DNA of 64,000 nt from an uncultured Acholeplasmataceae bacterium (GCA_927441705.1 CAKMKH010000043.1:1-64000); one strand, 5' to 3'. Counted from the first letter of the stretch, positions 27,247 to 43,250 are shown. Notes: generated from the sequence alone by a model not told the origin. Made by a program: numbers and translations.

Positions 27247-28189
27247 TACTCACCAACATTTCTACATAATATTTTTGATCTTTTATAAATACTCTTTTTA
27301 AAATTAATAACAATATACCGCCACCAACAAATAGTGTTAGTGATAAAACGATATTTGCTTTTAACCCAAATATATAAAGTGGATCTTGTCTTAATGGCTC
27401 AATGATTAAGCCTCGACCTAGGCCATACCATATCAAGTATATGGCAATCATATCGCCTACTTTAAAGAGTTTAAATCTTCTAGTGATAAGAAGTCCCACT
27501 AAACCCAAAAAGTTCCATAAACCCTCATAAAAGAAGGTAGGATGATATGTGATGCTAGTTACTGGATTGGTCATATTAGTCTCAATAAAATTTGGTAGCA
27601 TAGACAATATAAATTGACTTTGAATTGCTGGTCCATGAGCTTCACCATTCATGAAGTTACCCCAACGACCAATGATTTGACCTACTAAAAATCCGACTGC
27701 TAAAATATCCGCAAATGCCCAAACATCAATTTTCTTTTTCTTTGAAAAGAATATGATGAAAATTAAAGTAACAATTACAGCACCATGAATCGCAAGACCA
27801 CCTTCTGTAATGTTGATTACATCAATTATATTATTATAGTTCGGTGTTGGATCGAATATAACATAATATAATCTAGCACCAATAATAGCTAGCGGAACTC
27901 CATATAATAGACCGTCAAATAGAATTTCTGTATCCCATCCAACTCTTTTAAACTCAAAATATGTTAAGGTTCCTGCTATAATAATACCTGTTAAAATAAA
28001 TGTCGCATACCAAGTCACTTGAGCAAATCCTAAATCTAGCGCAGTTTTATTATCAAATTGATTAATAGAACTATCCATTGGAGATCCATTAAGTGTACTA
28101 ACTGCGATAATGACCATCACCATAAACGCTAGAAATGCACCTCCATAAAGATAGAGTGCTTGTTTGTTTTTCTTCAAAAAATCAATCAT
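27227..28189 (-). CDS. lgt: Prolipoprotein diacylglyceryl transferase
   Basis: GGLAIHGAV and GRWGNFMNGEAHG motifs. Confidence 0.97.
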   Translation of the reverse strand: MIDFLKKNKQALYLYGGAFLAFMVMVIIAVSTLNGSPMDSSINQFDNKTALDLGFAQVTWYATFILTGIIIAGTLTYFEFKRVGWDTEILFDGLLYGVPLAIIGARLYYVIFDPTPNYNNIIDVINITEGGLAIHGAVIVTLIFIIFFSKKKKIDVWAFADILAVGFLVGQIIGRWGNFMNGEAHGPAIQSQFILSMLPNFIETNMTNPVTSITYHPTFFYEGLWNFLGLVGLLITRRFKLFKVGDMIAIYLIWYGLGRGLIIEPLRQDPLYIFGLKANIVLSLTLFVGGGILLLILKRVFIKDQKYYVEMLVSNEDNTI

Positions 28190-29120
28190 TGTTTTCGTCC
28201 TTTCCTAGTCCTCGTGCTTTTTTTGAAACTGCTTCTGTTAATTCTTTAGCAGCATTATACCCTAAAAATTTAAGTTTTTGATTCATTGCTGCACTTTCTA
28301 CGAGTGTAGCAACATTTCTACCTGGTAATACAGGAATTGTTACTTTAGCAATTTCAGTATCAAAATATTTAACCATTTGTGTTTCTATACCCAAACGATC
28401 ATATTGTTTACCTTTTTTCCAATGTTCTAGTTCTACAACTAATCTAATTTTTTTATTTTCTCGATAAGCTCCAGCCCCAAACATTGAAACAACATCTACA
28501 ATTCCAATACCTCTAACTTCAATATATTTTTCTAATATCTTTGGTGCACTTCCAATTAAGACACCATGTGCAGCTTCAAAGATATCAACACGGTCATCAC
28601 TAACTAAAATATGACCTCTTTTAATGAGCTCCAATGCTGTCTCACTCTTCCCAATACCTGATTTACCCATGATAAGTGTTCCCATACCGTGAATATCAAG
28701 TAAAACGCCATGAACACTAATCCTTGGGGCTAATTTTGAGTGTAGATAAGCATATAATAGAGAACTTAATGCAGTTGTTCTGTTATCTGATTTTAGAATA
28801 GCTACATTGTATTTATCACCTAATTCAATAAACATGTCTTCAATCTCAACATTGACAGAAAATATAATTGCTGGAGGATTTTTCATCATGATATCTTCTA
28901 TACGTTTACGCTTGATTTCAGAAGGTAATTGATTCATAAAATGATCTTCTTTAGACCCTATTAGAATTAATCTTTCTTTATTGAAAAAATCCAAAAATCC
29001 CGCTAATTCAACTCCAGGTCTTGAAAGCATTTCAACAGTTATCTCATTTTCTAATCCTTTTTTACCTGAAACAAGTTTTAACTCTAAATCCTTAATCAAA
29101 TGTTTGACTTTTAATTTCAT
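28182..29120 (-). CDS. hprK: HPr kinase/phosphorylase
   Basis: GKSGIGKSETALELIKRGH, RGIGIVDV signature. Confidence 0.97.
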   Translation of the reverse strand: MKLKVKHLIKDLELKLVSGKKGLENEITVEMLSRPGVELAGFLDFFNKERLILIGSKEDHFMNQLPSEIKRKRIEDIMMKNPPAIIFSVNVEIEDMFIELGDKYNVAILKSDNRTTALSSLLYAYLHSKLAPRISVHGVLLDIHGMGTLIMGKSGIGKSETALELIKRGHILVSDDRVDIFEAAHGVLIGSAPKILEKYIEVRGIGIVDVVSMFGAGAYRENKKIRLVVELEHWKKGKQYDRLGIETQMVKYFDTEIAKVTIPVLPGRNVATLVESAAMNQKLKFLGYNAAKELTEAVSKKARGLGKDENND

Positions 29121-29124
29121 GATT

Positions 29125-29664
29125 TTAATTTCCTTCCAAAAATCTTATTTTTTTAGTAAATAACCATCTTCTAATATAGATTGATAATAGAAATCTTAGG
29201 ATTGAAAATCCAAAAGCGAAAATGATTAAATGCTCAACACCTAAAAACTGAAAACCTTGAATTAGAATTAAATCGATAATAGCTAATACGAATATTTGTA
29301 TGAGCACTGATAATAATCCCATCGATAGTATCATAATTCTCATAAAATATTTAAACATAAGTATTTTTACAAAGTTTTCTAAAAGTGTTAATAATATAAT
29401 TGCTAAGATATATCCAAGTATCTCCATATCAATTAGTGGTTGCTTAATACCTATGGCTAAGCCAATCACAACAGCACTTATTAAAAAGTTAATTACAAGA
29501 GAAAAGACCATGTGAACCACATAGTTCTTATGTAGCAAAAATCCAAAGCTTATTGCGGTGTTTTTGCCAAATTTATTTCTCTTTAATTGCTCAATGAGTT
29601 TCTTTATGTCTTCATCGCTTGGCTTTTTGGGATCTTTATCGTTCATTAGAAAACTCCTTACCAT
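29125..29664 (-). CDS. Hypothetical membrane protein
   Basis: About 4 TM helices; between uvrA and hprK. Confidence 0.6.
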   Translation of the reverse strand: MVRSFLMNDKDPKKPSDEDIKKLIEQLKRNKFGKNTAISFGFLLHKNYVVHMVFSLVINFLISAVVIGLAIGIKQPLIDMEILGYILAIILLTLLENFVKILMFKYFMRIMILSMGLLSVLIQIFVLAIIDLILIQGFQFLGVEHLIIFAFGFSILRFLLSIYIRRWLFTKKIRFLEGN

Positions 29665-29695
29665 GAATTATTATAACAAATTAGTTTAGTTTTTG

Positions 29696-34514
<4,819 letters not shown>

Positions 34515-34613
34515 TCAGTGATTTAAAATGAGTTTTGGCATGTAAACCACTTGTAAATAGAAGATATAATCTTCTAGGAATTTTTTTAGATTTAGATATA
34601 TTTAAAATTTTAA

Positions 34614-35870
34614 TCATTTGTAAAGTTTGCTTTTTATACCTGATTCTTTAATAAATAGACTTGGTTTTTGTCTTTGAAAGTAATCATTGTATTTTATATG
34701 TGTGAAAATCAAATGTTCTTTAGCTCTTGTGATTGCAACAAACATTAATCTTCTTTCTTCTTCGAGTAAAAGCTTTTGATGTGTATGCATTGAAGGAAAA
34801 GTATTGGATTCTAAACCTAGTATAATAACTGCATCAAATTCAAGCCCTTTAGCTTGATGAATAGATAACACATTTATATGATGTGAGTTGAGATTAGAAT
34901 TTATTTCATGATAATAGTTAAACTCCTCGATTTTTAATAAATTAATTAAATGATAACACCTATGGTGTTGTCTATAAAGTATGGCTACTTCTTCAGGCCT
35001 AATGCCATCTTCAATCCATACTTTTATTTTATTTAAGACAAACTTTGACTCCTCATCTTGAGACATAAAAATATAGCTAGAAATGTTATTTGTATGTTTT
35101 TTATTTGGAATTAAATCTTTTTTATATGCTCTATAATTTCTTCTTATTAAGCGATTTGCATGATTAATTATTGTTGAGTTTGATCTGTAATTAACAATCA
35201 ATTTCTCTACATATGCATGATAGTCTTTTACATATTGATTGATGATAGATGGATTAGCACCTCTAAATCGATAAATACTTTGATCAGGATCTCCAACACA
35301 AAGGCAATTTGCATTTTCATTGATAAGTTCTTTTAGTATTCGATATTGTAGTTCATTTGTATCTTGAAACTCATCTACAAATATGTAAGTAAATTTGTGT
35401 TCATTTGATAATTTGATATGTGCTAAATAATCTAACAATAAATCATCAAAATCTTTTAGTTGCTTATTGGATAAATACGTTTGATATGCATCATAGATCT
35501 TTGGTTTTCTCTTTTTAAAAAAACTATTTTTATAGATAGCAATCTCAAGTAATTCTTTTTTTGAAAAATCGTGATCCTCTTCGTTAAATATTTTGTAATT
35601 ATACTTTGTTTGTCTTTTTAATTCTTGAAAACAAAACTGATGAAAAGTATGAATCCAAAGATCTGCTCTCCCAACTCTGTGTTTCATTTCATTAGTTGCT
35701 TTATTAGTGAATGTTAAAGCAAGAATTTCATCTATTTGTATACCTTGATCTAGTAGATATTTAATTCTCTCTATCACTACTCGAGTTTTTCCACTACCTG
35801 CACCAGCCAATAAAAAAAGAAAGCGTTCATTTGAATAAACAACTTTCTTTTGCATATCATTTAATTTCAT
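34614..35870 (-). CDS. Compact UvrD/PcrA-like SF1A helicase
   Basis: AGAGSGKT, VDEFQDTN, GDPDQSIYRFRGA, VLSIHQAKGLEFD, VAITRAKE; 418 aa. Confidence 0.9.
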   Translation of the reverse strand: MKLNDMQKKVVYSNERFLFLLAGAGSGKTRVVIERIKYLLDQGIQIDEILALTFTNKATNEMKHRVGRADLWIHTFHQFCFQELKRQTKYNYKIFNEEDHDFSKKELLEIAIYKNSFFKKRKPKIYDAYQTYLSNKQLKDFDDLLLDYLAHIKLSNEHKFTYIFVDEFQDTNELQYRILKELINENANCLCVGDPDQSIYRFRGANPSIINQYVKDYHAYVEKLIVNYRSNSTIINHANRLIRRNYRAYKKDLIPNKKHTNNISSYIFMSQDEESKFVLNKIKVWIEDGIRPEEVAILYRQHHRCYHLINLLKIEEFNYYHEINSNLNSHHINVLSIHQAKGLEFDAVIILGLESNTFPSMHTHQKLLLEEERRLMFVAITRAKEHLIFTHIKYNDYFQRQKPSLFIKESGIKSKLYK

Positions 35871-35878
35871 ATCATCAC

Positions 35879-35905
35879 CTCATATGATAGTATGAGGTTT
35901 TTTGA
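35879..35905 (-). terminator. Terminator after pcrA
   Basis: CCTCATA-TGATAG-TATGAGG hairpin. Confidence 0.6.
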
Positions 35906-35906
35906 T

Positions 35907-37988
35907 TTATTGCTTTTTTATTTTTTTAATGGATGGATGACTTTCTAGGATTTGTTTAATGCCATGTGGCATCGCAAATGCAATTGTTGCAACCTCTCCC
36001 TCGATTGAAACAACAACACCTTTACCAAACACTTGATGATCAACATGATCACCTGTTTTTAATAGGTGGCTCTCATAATCGTAAGTTGGTTTATATTTTG
36101 GTTCTGGCATATCAAGTCTTGATTCTTTTATAAATCTTGAAGGATACCCGATTTTTATTTGGCCATAGACCATACGTCTTTCTGCATGTGTCATATAAAG
36201 TCTTTCTTTTGCTCGCGTAATACCAACATATGCGACTCTACGCTCTTCTTCTAACTCATACGTGCTCATCAGTGCGCGATCCCCTGGAAAAATGCCTTCT
36301 TCTAAAACAACCATAAAGACAGCTTTAAATTCTAGTCCTTTCACTTGATGATAAGTCGCAAGTTTGACATGATTATCTTCTGTCACATCTTGGTCAAGAT
36401 CGGAATATAATGCAATTTGATCTAGTTGCTGATTAAGCTTTTCGTAAAAAAAACCTTCATAATAAACATCACCTCGTGTAAATACGGATTGAAGTTCTTT
36501 TAAGTTGTCGATTCTATATTCAGCTTGTTCAGTGTTTTCATCTTTCAACATTTGTGTATAGCCTGTCTTACTCATCAAAACTGGCATGATTTGATACAAA
36601 TCTTCCATTTCATCAAAATCTTCTTTTAAGCTAATAATCATCTTTTTAAAATCAAGTAATGCCGATTTAGCTTGTGGTCTTAAATCAACATAGTCAATCG
36701 CTTCAAACATTGAAACACCTAATTGACCCGCTTTTTCTTCTAAGACTTGAATACTTTTTAGTCCAATAGATCTTTTAGGGACGTTAACGACTCTTTTAAA
36801 ATAAAAGTCTTGATTACAATCATTGATTACTCTAATATATGCAAGTGCATCTTTGACTTCTTTTCGCTCATAAAAGGAGATGCCACCATATATGATATAT
36901 GGTATACCTTCTTTAATCATTGCATCCTCAAAAAGTCTTGATAAAGCGTTATTCCTATAGAGAATTGCGACATCATTATATGTATAGCCTTGCATGATCA
37001 GTCTATTAATCTCATTAATTACATAGAATGTTTCTTGGTAATCTGATTGTGCTGTGTGATATACAATCGGAGTGCCTATACCTAAATCACTTTCTAGATT
37101 TTTTTGACTTGGTCTATTAAAATTTTTAGCGATAAGTTTATTTGCTGCTTTTAAAATAAAATTTGTTGACCGATAATTTTTATCTAAAATGATTTCTTCA
37201 GCATTAAAATCTTTTAAAAAATATTTACTGTTATTATAGTTTGCTCCTCTAAACCCATAAATAGATTGATCGGGATCTCCAACAACAAATAAATTTTTAT
37301 GGACTTCCCCTAATACTTTTAAAATTTTATATTGTATGACATCTGTATCTTGGAATTCATCAACTAGTACATGATCAAATCCAGTTTGATATTTTAGTTT
37401 AATTCGTGGATATTCTTCTAGTAATTCTAAAGTGTATATCAATAAATCATCAAAATCTAATAACTGATTTTCTCTTAAATATGTTTGATATCCTTTATAT
37501 ATTTTTTCTTCTTCAGATCTCTCGAACTCTTCCATTCGATTACTCTTAAATAAGGATATTAAGTTCTTTAATGATTTTACTGAAAACATTTTTGTGTCTA
37601 ATCCTAAACTTTTAATCACATCACTGACTATTTTTTTGCCATCATCTTCATCAATCACTGTAAATGAAGGTTTATATCCATAAGGTAGTTCTTGAATGTG
37701 TCTTCTCAAAATTTGAAGACCAAAAGCATGAAATGTGTATAACCAAACATCCATTGCGTGTGGTCCTGTCATATCAATAACTCTTTGCTTCATTTCTCTG
37801 GCAGCTTTATTTGTAAAGGTAACAGCTAATATCCTTTTAGGTTCAACACCTTGCATAATAAGGTATGCAATTTTTGCTGTCAAAGTTCTTGTTTTACCTG
37901 TTCCAGCTCCTGCCACAACAAAAAGCGGTCCATTGGGATGAATAACCGCTTCTAATTGTGATTCATTTAATGTTGCTAGCCAATTCAT
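35907..37988 (-). CDS. pcrA: ATP-dependent DNA helicase PcrA
   Basis: Full-length UvrD/PcrA motifs with 2B region and C-terminal tail. Confidence 0.95.
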   Translation of the reverse strand: MNWLATLNESQLEAVIHPNGPLFVVAGAGTGKTRTLTAKIAYLIMQGVEPKRILAVTFTNKAAREMKQRVIDMTGPHAMDVWLYTFHAFGLQILRRHIQELPYGYKPSFTVIDEDDGKKIVSDVIKSLGLDTKMFSVKSLKNLISLFKSNRMEEFERSEEEKIYKGYQTYLRENQLLDFDDLLIYTLELLEEYPRIKLKYQTGFDHVLVDEFQDTDVIQYKILKVLGEVHKNLFVVGDPDQSIYGFRGANYNNSKYFLKDFNAEEIILDKNYRSTNFILKAANKLIAKNFNRPSQKNLESDLGIGTPIVYHTAQSDYQETFYVINEINRLIMQGYTYNDVAILYRNNALSRLFEDAMIKEGIPYIIYGGISFYERKEVKDALAYIRVINDCNQDFYFKRVVNVPKRSIGLKSIQVLEEKAGQLGVSMFEAIDYVDLRPQAKSALLDFKKMIISLKEDFDEMEDLYQIMPVLMSKTGYTQMLKDENTEQAEYRIDNLKELQSVFTRGDVYYEGFFYEKLNQQLDQIALYSDLDQDVTEDNHVKLATYHQVKGLEFKAVFMVVLEEGIFPGDRALMSTYELEEERRVAYVGITRAKERLYMTHAERRMVYGQIKIGYPSRFIKESRLDMPEPKYKPTYDYESHLLKTGDHVDHQVFGKGVVVSIEGEVATIAFAMPHGIKQILESHPSIKKIKKQ

Positions 37989-38002
37989 GGCTCACCAACT
38001 TT

Positions 38003-39634
38003 CTATTTATAACTGCTCTTAAGTGGCACAATCTCATTAAATACCAAATTGTCTTGTTTAGAATCATCGTCTACATTAAAATATCCATTTCTTACAAATT
38101 GATATTTATCTTGTGGTTTAGTATTTTTCAAAGCATGTTCAACGTAACCCTTTTTCACATGCCATGAATCGTCATTAAATCTTTCTAATAATGGTAAGTT
38201 TTTATCATCATTAATGAGTGGTTCAAAAAAATTAAACGTTGCAGGGATTGCATGAGAAGTTTCTACGAAGTGGATTGTTCCATTTGGTTTTCTTTCATCA
38301 AAACCACTTCCAGATTTAGTTTCTTTGTCATAAGTAGCTAGTACTTCAACGATTTTCCCATTTTCATCATACTTAACTTCATTAGCTTTAATAAAGTATG
38401 CGTGAAATAATCTTACTTCAATACCTAATGCTAATCTCTTATATTTTTTATTTGGTTTTTCTAATATAAAATCTTCTTCTTCAATAAAAATATGTCTTGA
38501 AAATGGAATATTTCTACTTCCATACTCGGGATGATCTTGATGATACTCTGATTCTATATATTCAATTTCATTTTCGGGATAATTAGTAATCGTTACTTTT
38601 AATGGATTAATAACTCCCATTGCTCTATAAGCTTTATCTTGAAGATCGTCTCTAACAGCTGCTTCAAGCATATCCGTTGAAACTGTAGAATTCACTTTTG
38701 ATAATCCTGTTGATAAAATAAAATTTCTAATCGCTAGTGCAGTATAACCTCTTCTGCGCATGCCAGCTAGTGTTGGCATTCTAGGGTCGTCCCAGCCAAT
38801 CACTTTCCCATCCTCAACGATTGCTCTCAAAAATCTTTTACTTAAAACTGCATTTTCAATATTTAATCTACCAAACTCGATTTGTCTTGGAATTTTAGGC
38901 ATTTCAGTTTCACGAACTACCCAATCATATAAAGGTCTATGATCTTCAAATTCTAAAGAACATAAAGAGTGTGTGATGCCTTCGATTGCATCTTCTAGTG
39001 GATGGGCATAGTCATACATAGGATAAATGCACCATTTATCCTTCGTGTTATGGTGATATGCAAAACTAATGCGGTAGATGACTGGATCCCTCATATTCAT
39101 ATTAGGACTTTCCATATCAATTTTGGCACGTAGAACGCACTCGCCTTCTTTGAACTTTCCATCTTTCATATCTTGAAATAATTTTAAATTTTCATCAATG
39201 CTTCTATCTCTATATGGAGATTTATCACCTGGAGTATTTACATCTCCTCTAGTTTGAGCAATTTGATCAGCTGACTGTTGATCTACATATGCTAAACCTT
39301 TTTTAATTAAAACAATTGCTCGCTCATACATTTCATCAAAATAATCTGATGCATATAAGATTTGCTTAGGTTCATAGCCTAACCATCTAATATCTTTAAT
39401 AATTGCATGAACATAACTTTCATCTTCTTTAACAGGATTTGTATCATCAAATCTTAGATTTGTATACCCACCATAAGCTTTTGCACTTTCAAAGTCTGTA
39501 ACGATTGCTCGTGCATGCCCTATATGTAGATGCCCGTTTGGTTCTGGTGGAAATCTAGTGATGATTTCATCATGTTTTTTATTTTGTAAATCTGCTTCTA
39601 TAATGGTTTTTATAAAGTTTGAATGATTTTCCAT
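38003..39634 (-). CDS. glnS: Glutaminyl-tRNA synthetase
   Basis: [22 protein letters not shown] (KMSKS-like VLSKR), C-terminal anticodon-binding domain. Confidence 0.95.
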   Translation of the reverse strand: MENHSNFIKTIIEADLQNKKHDEIITRFPPEPNGHLHIGHARAIVTDFESAKAYGGYTNLRFDDTNPVKEDESYVHAIIKDIRWLGYEPKQILYASDYFDEMYERAIVLIKKGLAYVDQQSADQIAQTRGDVNTPGDKSPYRDRSIDENLKLFQDMKDGKFKEGECVLRAKIDMESPNMNMRDPVIYRISFAYHHNTKDKWCIYPMYDYAHPLEDAIEGITHSLCSLEFEDHRPLYDWVVRETEMPKIPRQIEFGRLNIENAVLSKRFLRAIVEDGKVIGWDDPRMPTLAGMRRRGYTALAIRNFILSTGLSKVNSTVSTDMLEAAVRDDLQDKAYRAMGVINPLKVTITNYPENEIEYIESEYHQDHPEYGSRNIPFSRHIFIEEEDFILEKPNKKYKRLALGIEVRLFHAYFIKANEVKYDENGKIVEVLATYDKETKSGSGFDERKPNGTIHFVETSHAIPATFNFFEPLINDDKNLPLLERFNDDSWHVKKGYVEHALKNTKPQDKYQFVRNGYFNVDDDSKQDNLVFNEIVPLKSSYK

Positions 39635-39709
39635 TTTTAACTCACCTCAAGTCCTCTTTATTATATGATAAAAACATGTAAACCTCAAGTTATTCAAACA
39701 AATTAAAAA

Positions 39710-40468
39710 TCATTTTTTCTTAGCTTTTGTCGCAAAAAAGCAAGGTATATTTAATTCGTGTAATCTACCTTCTCCATTTGTATCATCATAGATATCTAAA
39801 ATCTCAAGTCCAGCCTTTAATTGTGCTCCAATTTGTTCTTCTAGAGTGTGAGAAAACTGCATACCACTACCTGTTTTCATTGAATATTCGTATTGGTCTT
39901 GATTTTCAAGTGGATCGAATGGTAATCTGCCTATAATTTTAGTTTCAGTTTCTTCATCAACGATAAAATTAATGCCATTATCTAATCCTGATAAGAGAAG
40001 ACCACCTTTTTTTAATACACGAGCACATTCTTTGAAAACGTGGTGAACATCTTTAACATAAACATTTGATACAGGGTGGAAAATTAAATCAAATGATTCA
40101 TTTTCGAAAGGAAAACGATTTGTCATATCAGCTTTGATTATATTAATAGTATATCCTTCTCTTTGACTAACAATACTTTCACTTTTTAACTGTTCATCTG
40201 AAATATCCATTACCGTACAATTTGCTCCCAAGGCAGCAAATATAGGCATTTGTTGACCACCACCACTAGCAAGTCCTAATACCTTTAAATTTTTAAATGG
40301 CAAAAACCAATCTTTAGGAACATTTACTGTGGGTGTTAAAACAACTTCCCAATTATCTTTTTGTGCATTCTTATATGTATCATGATCAATTGGAATTCCC
40401 CATTTCCATCCCTCTTTTACCCATTTATCAATAGTCTTTGCGTTAACATTTACGTAATCCTTCTTCAT
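39710..40468 (-). CDS. Class I SAM-dependent methyltransferase
   Basis: VLGLASGGGQQMPIFAALGANCTVMDIS. Confidence 0.9.
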   Translation of the reverse strand: MKKDYVNVNAKTIDKWVKEGWKWGIPIDHDTYKNAQKDNWEVVLTPTVNVPKDWFLPFKNLKVLGLASGGGQQMPIFAALGANCTVMDISDEQLKSESIVSQREGYTINIIKADMTNRFPFENESFDLIFHPVSNVYVKDVHHVFKECARVLKKGGLLLSGLDNGINFIVDEETETKIIGRLPFDPLENQDQYEYSMKTGSGMQFSHTLEEQIGAQLKAGLEILDIYDDTNGEGRLHELNIPCFFATKAKKK

Positions 40469-40512
40469 AAAATCACCTCAGTTTATTATATTATAGTCTC
40501 AAATAAAGAAAA

Positions 40513-40537
40513 AAGCTTAATTGAATAATCAATTAAG
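40513..40537 (-). terminator. Terminator
   Basis: GCTTAATTGA-ATAA-TCAATTAAGC then T-run on minus strand. Confidence 0.8.
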
Positions 40538-40557
40538 CCTAGAAATTTATCTAATTT

Positions 40558-42225
40558 TTAAGGAAGCAATCCTAATATGTCGTCTAGAGAATACTCACTA
40601 TTTTCAAATTCTGCCACCAATGCATCATAAACAGCTTGTTGTTCTTCATCATCTAATTCTTCAAATGTAGTTAAGAAGTCTTCTACAGCTTGTTCTGGGT
40701 CAGCTTCAGGATTTGTTATGCTCTCAAGAACATCATCGATAGCATCAGAAACTTCTACTGGAATATCGGGATTATCACTTACTGTGTCTAATACATCTTG
40801 AATAGTATCTTGAATGTCTTGTAATGGGATTGTTTGACTAAGCACAACATACATGCGGAGTCTGCTATTGACCATTTCTACACTTTCAATAGACATACCT
40901 GCTTGATTCATTTGTTGATCAAAATCTTTAATAACGATTTGACCATCAGAAATAATTCCTGAGTCGCCAAGCATTGTTAGAATATTGCCAATATGTTCAT
41001 TTGTTAATGTGACTTCGCCAGCACTTAATTCATTCAAAGTAATCACTAAATCACTACCCACAATCGCAGGTGATGCATCAATTTTAATAATTGTAGCAAA
41101 TTCATGCGTTGGATCAGCAATCTCAAATATACTTAATGGAATGTTTACTTTAAATTCAGTTCCATCCATAGTTACATAAGGAACATATGCATTCATTTGA
41201 TAATCTTCAAATATAACAACTTCCTGTATGATACCAGGCGATACTTGTTGATCTCTTAACATATATTCTAAAACTCGGTTCAATGTGATTTGATCAAACT
41301 CAATATATGGGTTTGAAGTTGTTGTTAAGGTTGACAAAATTAACGCTGTTGCTTTAGATTCTAGCATCGATTGCATATCTGCATCATCTACGATTTTAGA
41401 AGCTTCATTTAAAACAAAGCGTGGTGTATCATCCTTTGTTTTACCTAATGCTAGACTTGTATCAAAACTACCTTCAGTAAAACCAATGTCTAATAATTCA
41501 TTTTCATCAATAAAAGCCATTAATGAATTAATAAGCGCAGCTTGTTGTGGATTATCTTTAAGCTGTGCATCGACTACTGATTGAATATTAACCCTAATTT
41601 CTCTTTTATCTGGATCAAATGTTGCCATTCCATCTAATTGATTATTAATTGTTTCTTCTATATCGTTTCCTGTAATTTGAGTGATTCCCCAATTAGCGAC
41701 ACCAAATGCCCATTCAAGCGGGAAATTACCAATTGTTAATTTATCTAATGTTAAAACGATTTCTTCAGTTGATGCTTGAAGTTCAAACGTAATAAGTAAT
41801 CTTGTTTTATACGTAAAATTAGAAACAAACGCATGGAGACCAGATTCTATTTCTATCTTATCATCTATAAATCTTACCCAACTGCCTTGATAACCGAATG
41901 AATCTTCCTTAATAACATAATTCTTAAGATCATCAGTCGCATTTTCATCTAAATATGATTCATTAATTGAAACAAATTGTTCTTTCAATAACAAATTTGC
42001 TTCTTTTTGTGCGATACCAAGTGTAATCATTGACTCGCTTGTACTACTTTCTAAAAATGTATCTACTTCTTCGGTAACCATATCAATTAATAATACTGTA
42101 CTTCCCTCAGATGTAAACTCATCTACTGGAATATCAACACTTTTATACATAATACCTAGCGTCACTGCAGGAATTGCTATCATTGATAAAACCGGGAGAA
42201 CTAAAATCTTAAATAAGAACTTCAT
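40558..42225 (-). CDS. Large N-terminally anchored/secreted hypothetical protein
   Basis: N-terminal signal/TM segment, acidic C-terminus; family not recognised. Confidence 0.7.
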   Translation of the reverse strand: MKFLFKILVLPVLSMIAIPAVTLGIMYKSVDIPVDEFTSEGSTVLLIDMVTEEVDTFLESSTSESMITLGIAQKEANLLLKEQFVSINESYLDENATDDLKNYVIKEDSFGYQGSWVRFIDDKIEIESGLHAFVSNFTYKTRLLITFELQASTEEIVLTLDKLTIGNFPLEWAFGVANWGITQITGNDIEETINNQLDGMATFDPDKREIRVNIQSVVDAQLKDNPQQAALINSLMAFIDENELLDIGFTEGSFDTSLALGKTKDDTPRFVLNEASKIVDDADMQSMLESKATALILSTLTTTSNPYIEFDQITLNRVLEYMLRDQQVSPGIIQEVVIFEDYQMNAYVPYVTMDGTEFKVNIPLSIFEIADPTHEFATIIKIDASPAIVGSDLVITLNELSAGEVTLTNEHIGNILTMLGDSGIISDGQIVIKDFDQQMNQAGMSIESVEMVNSRLRMYVVLSQTIPLQDIQDTIQDVLDTVSDNPDIPVEVSDAIDDVLESITNPEADPEQAVEDFLTTFEELDDEEQQAVYDALVAEFENSEYSLDDILGLLP

Positions 42226-42426
42226 TTTATCACCTCTTTATTGAGTATATAATATTACATTTAATACAAAATTACAATATGAACGCTTTGATATTCCAAG
42301 TTTAATTGAATTATATACCAATTATTCATTTTTTGATTATTTTCTTCCGATACTATTATAACATCTTTCTTTTTTATAAAAAACATGATAAAGTAAATTT
42401 AGAATTTATCGATAGGGGATTTAAAA

Positions 42427-42861
42427 ATGAAAAAATGTATTATTTTCTACTCAAAAACTGGAAATACAAAAGAAGTAGCTCAAAAACTTAAAGGTTTTGA
42501 CTTACTAGAAATTAAAGCTGAATCAGATGATCCTAATGTCCAATATCCTGTACTAACAGATATTCCTGATTTTAGTAATTATGATTATATTGTTTTTGCA
42601 ACACCTGTTCACGGTTTTCAAATATCCAAAATTATGAAGTCATATCTTGACCAAGTTTCTAACTTTAGCGGTAAAACCATTGATTTATTTATTACTCACT
42701 TTTTCCCATTTGCTTGGATGGGTGGCAATGGTTCGCTTCGACAAATGAAAAAAATAATTGAGTCAAAACAAGGTGTTGTAAGATATATGACATCTGTAAA
42801 TTGGAAGAGTAAAAAACGAGAGCATATTATAAATATGATGGTAGATGCTTATCATGAATAA
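42427..42861 (+). CDS. Flavodoxin-family protein
   Basis: IIFYSKTGNTKEVAQKL FMN-phosphate loop. Confidence 0.88.
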   Translation: MKKCIIFYSKTGNTKEVAQKLKGFDLLEIKAESDDPNVQYPVLTDIPDFSNYDYIVFATPVHGFQISKIMKSYLDQVSNFSGKTIDLFITHFFPFAWMGGNGSLRQMKKIIESKQGVVRYMTSVNWKSKKREHIINMMVDAYHE

Positions 42862-43243
42862 AAGGTATAAAATCCTTATTGGTATCTCGATTGTCCTAAT
42901 TGCGTTAGTTATAACTATAGTACTAGTCATCAATGAGATGAATGATGGCCTTGATGTTTTAACTGCTGAAGAAATTCCAACTGTAAATCTTTTGACTGTT
43001 GATGATGGAACATATTTGGGATCTTATAGTATTCCTCTAATTTCAGTGGAAGTTGAAGTAACAGTTGTTAATCATGAAATTACAGAAATTATAATTATTG
43101 AGCATAAAAATGGCCAAGGTGAAGATGGTGAAATGATTATCAATGACGTCATAGTTGAACAATCTATAGATATAGATTTCATTTCAGGTGCAACTTATAG
43201 TTCTAAAGCAATATTGCTTGCAATTGGTGATGCTTTGTCTTAA
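42854..43243 (+). CDS. Membrane-anchored FMN-binding domain protein
   Basis: N-terminal TM plus DFISGATYSSK FMN_bind motif; start probably the ATG at 42854. Confidence 0.8.
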   Translation: MNKRYKILIGISIVLIALVITIVLVINEMNDGLDVLTAEEIPTVNLLTVDDGTYLGSYSIPLISVEVEVTVVNHEITEIIIIEHKNGQGEDGEMIINDVIVEQSIDIDFISGATYSSKAILLAIGDALS

Positions 43244-43250
43244 TTTATGA

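Noticed and set aside
42306-42491. 61-aa + ORF upstream of the flavodoxin
   Set aside because: Out of frame with and overlapping the flavodoxin start; AT-rich leader sequence.
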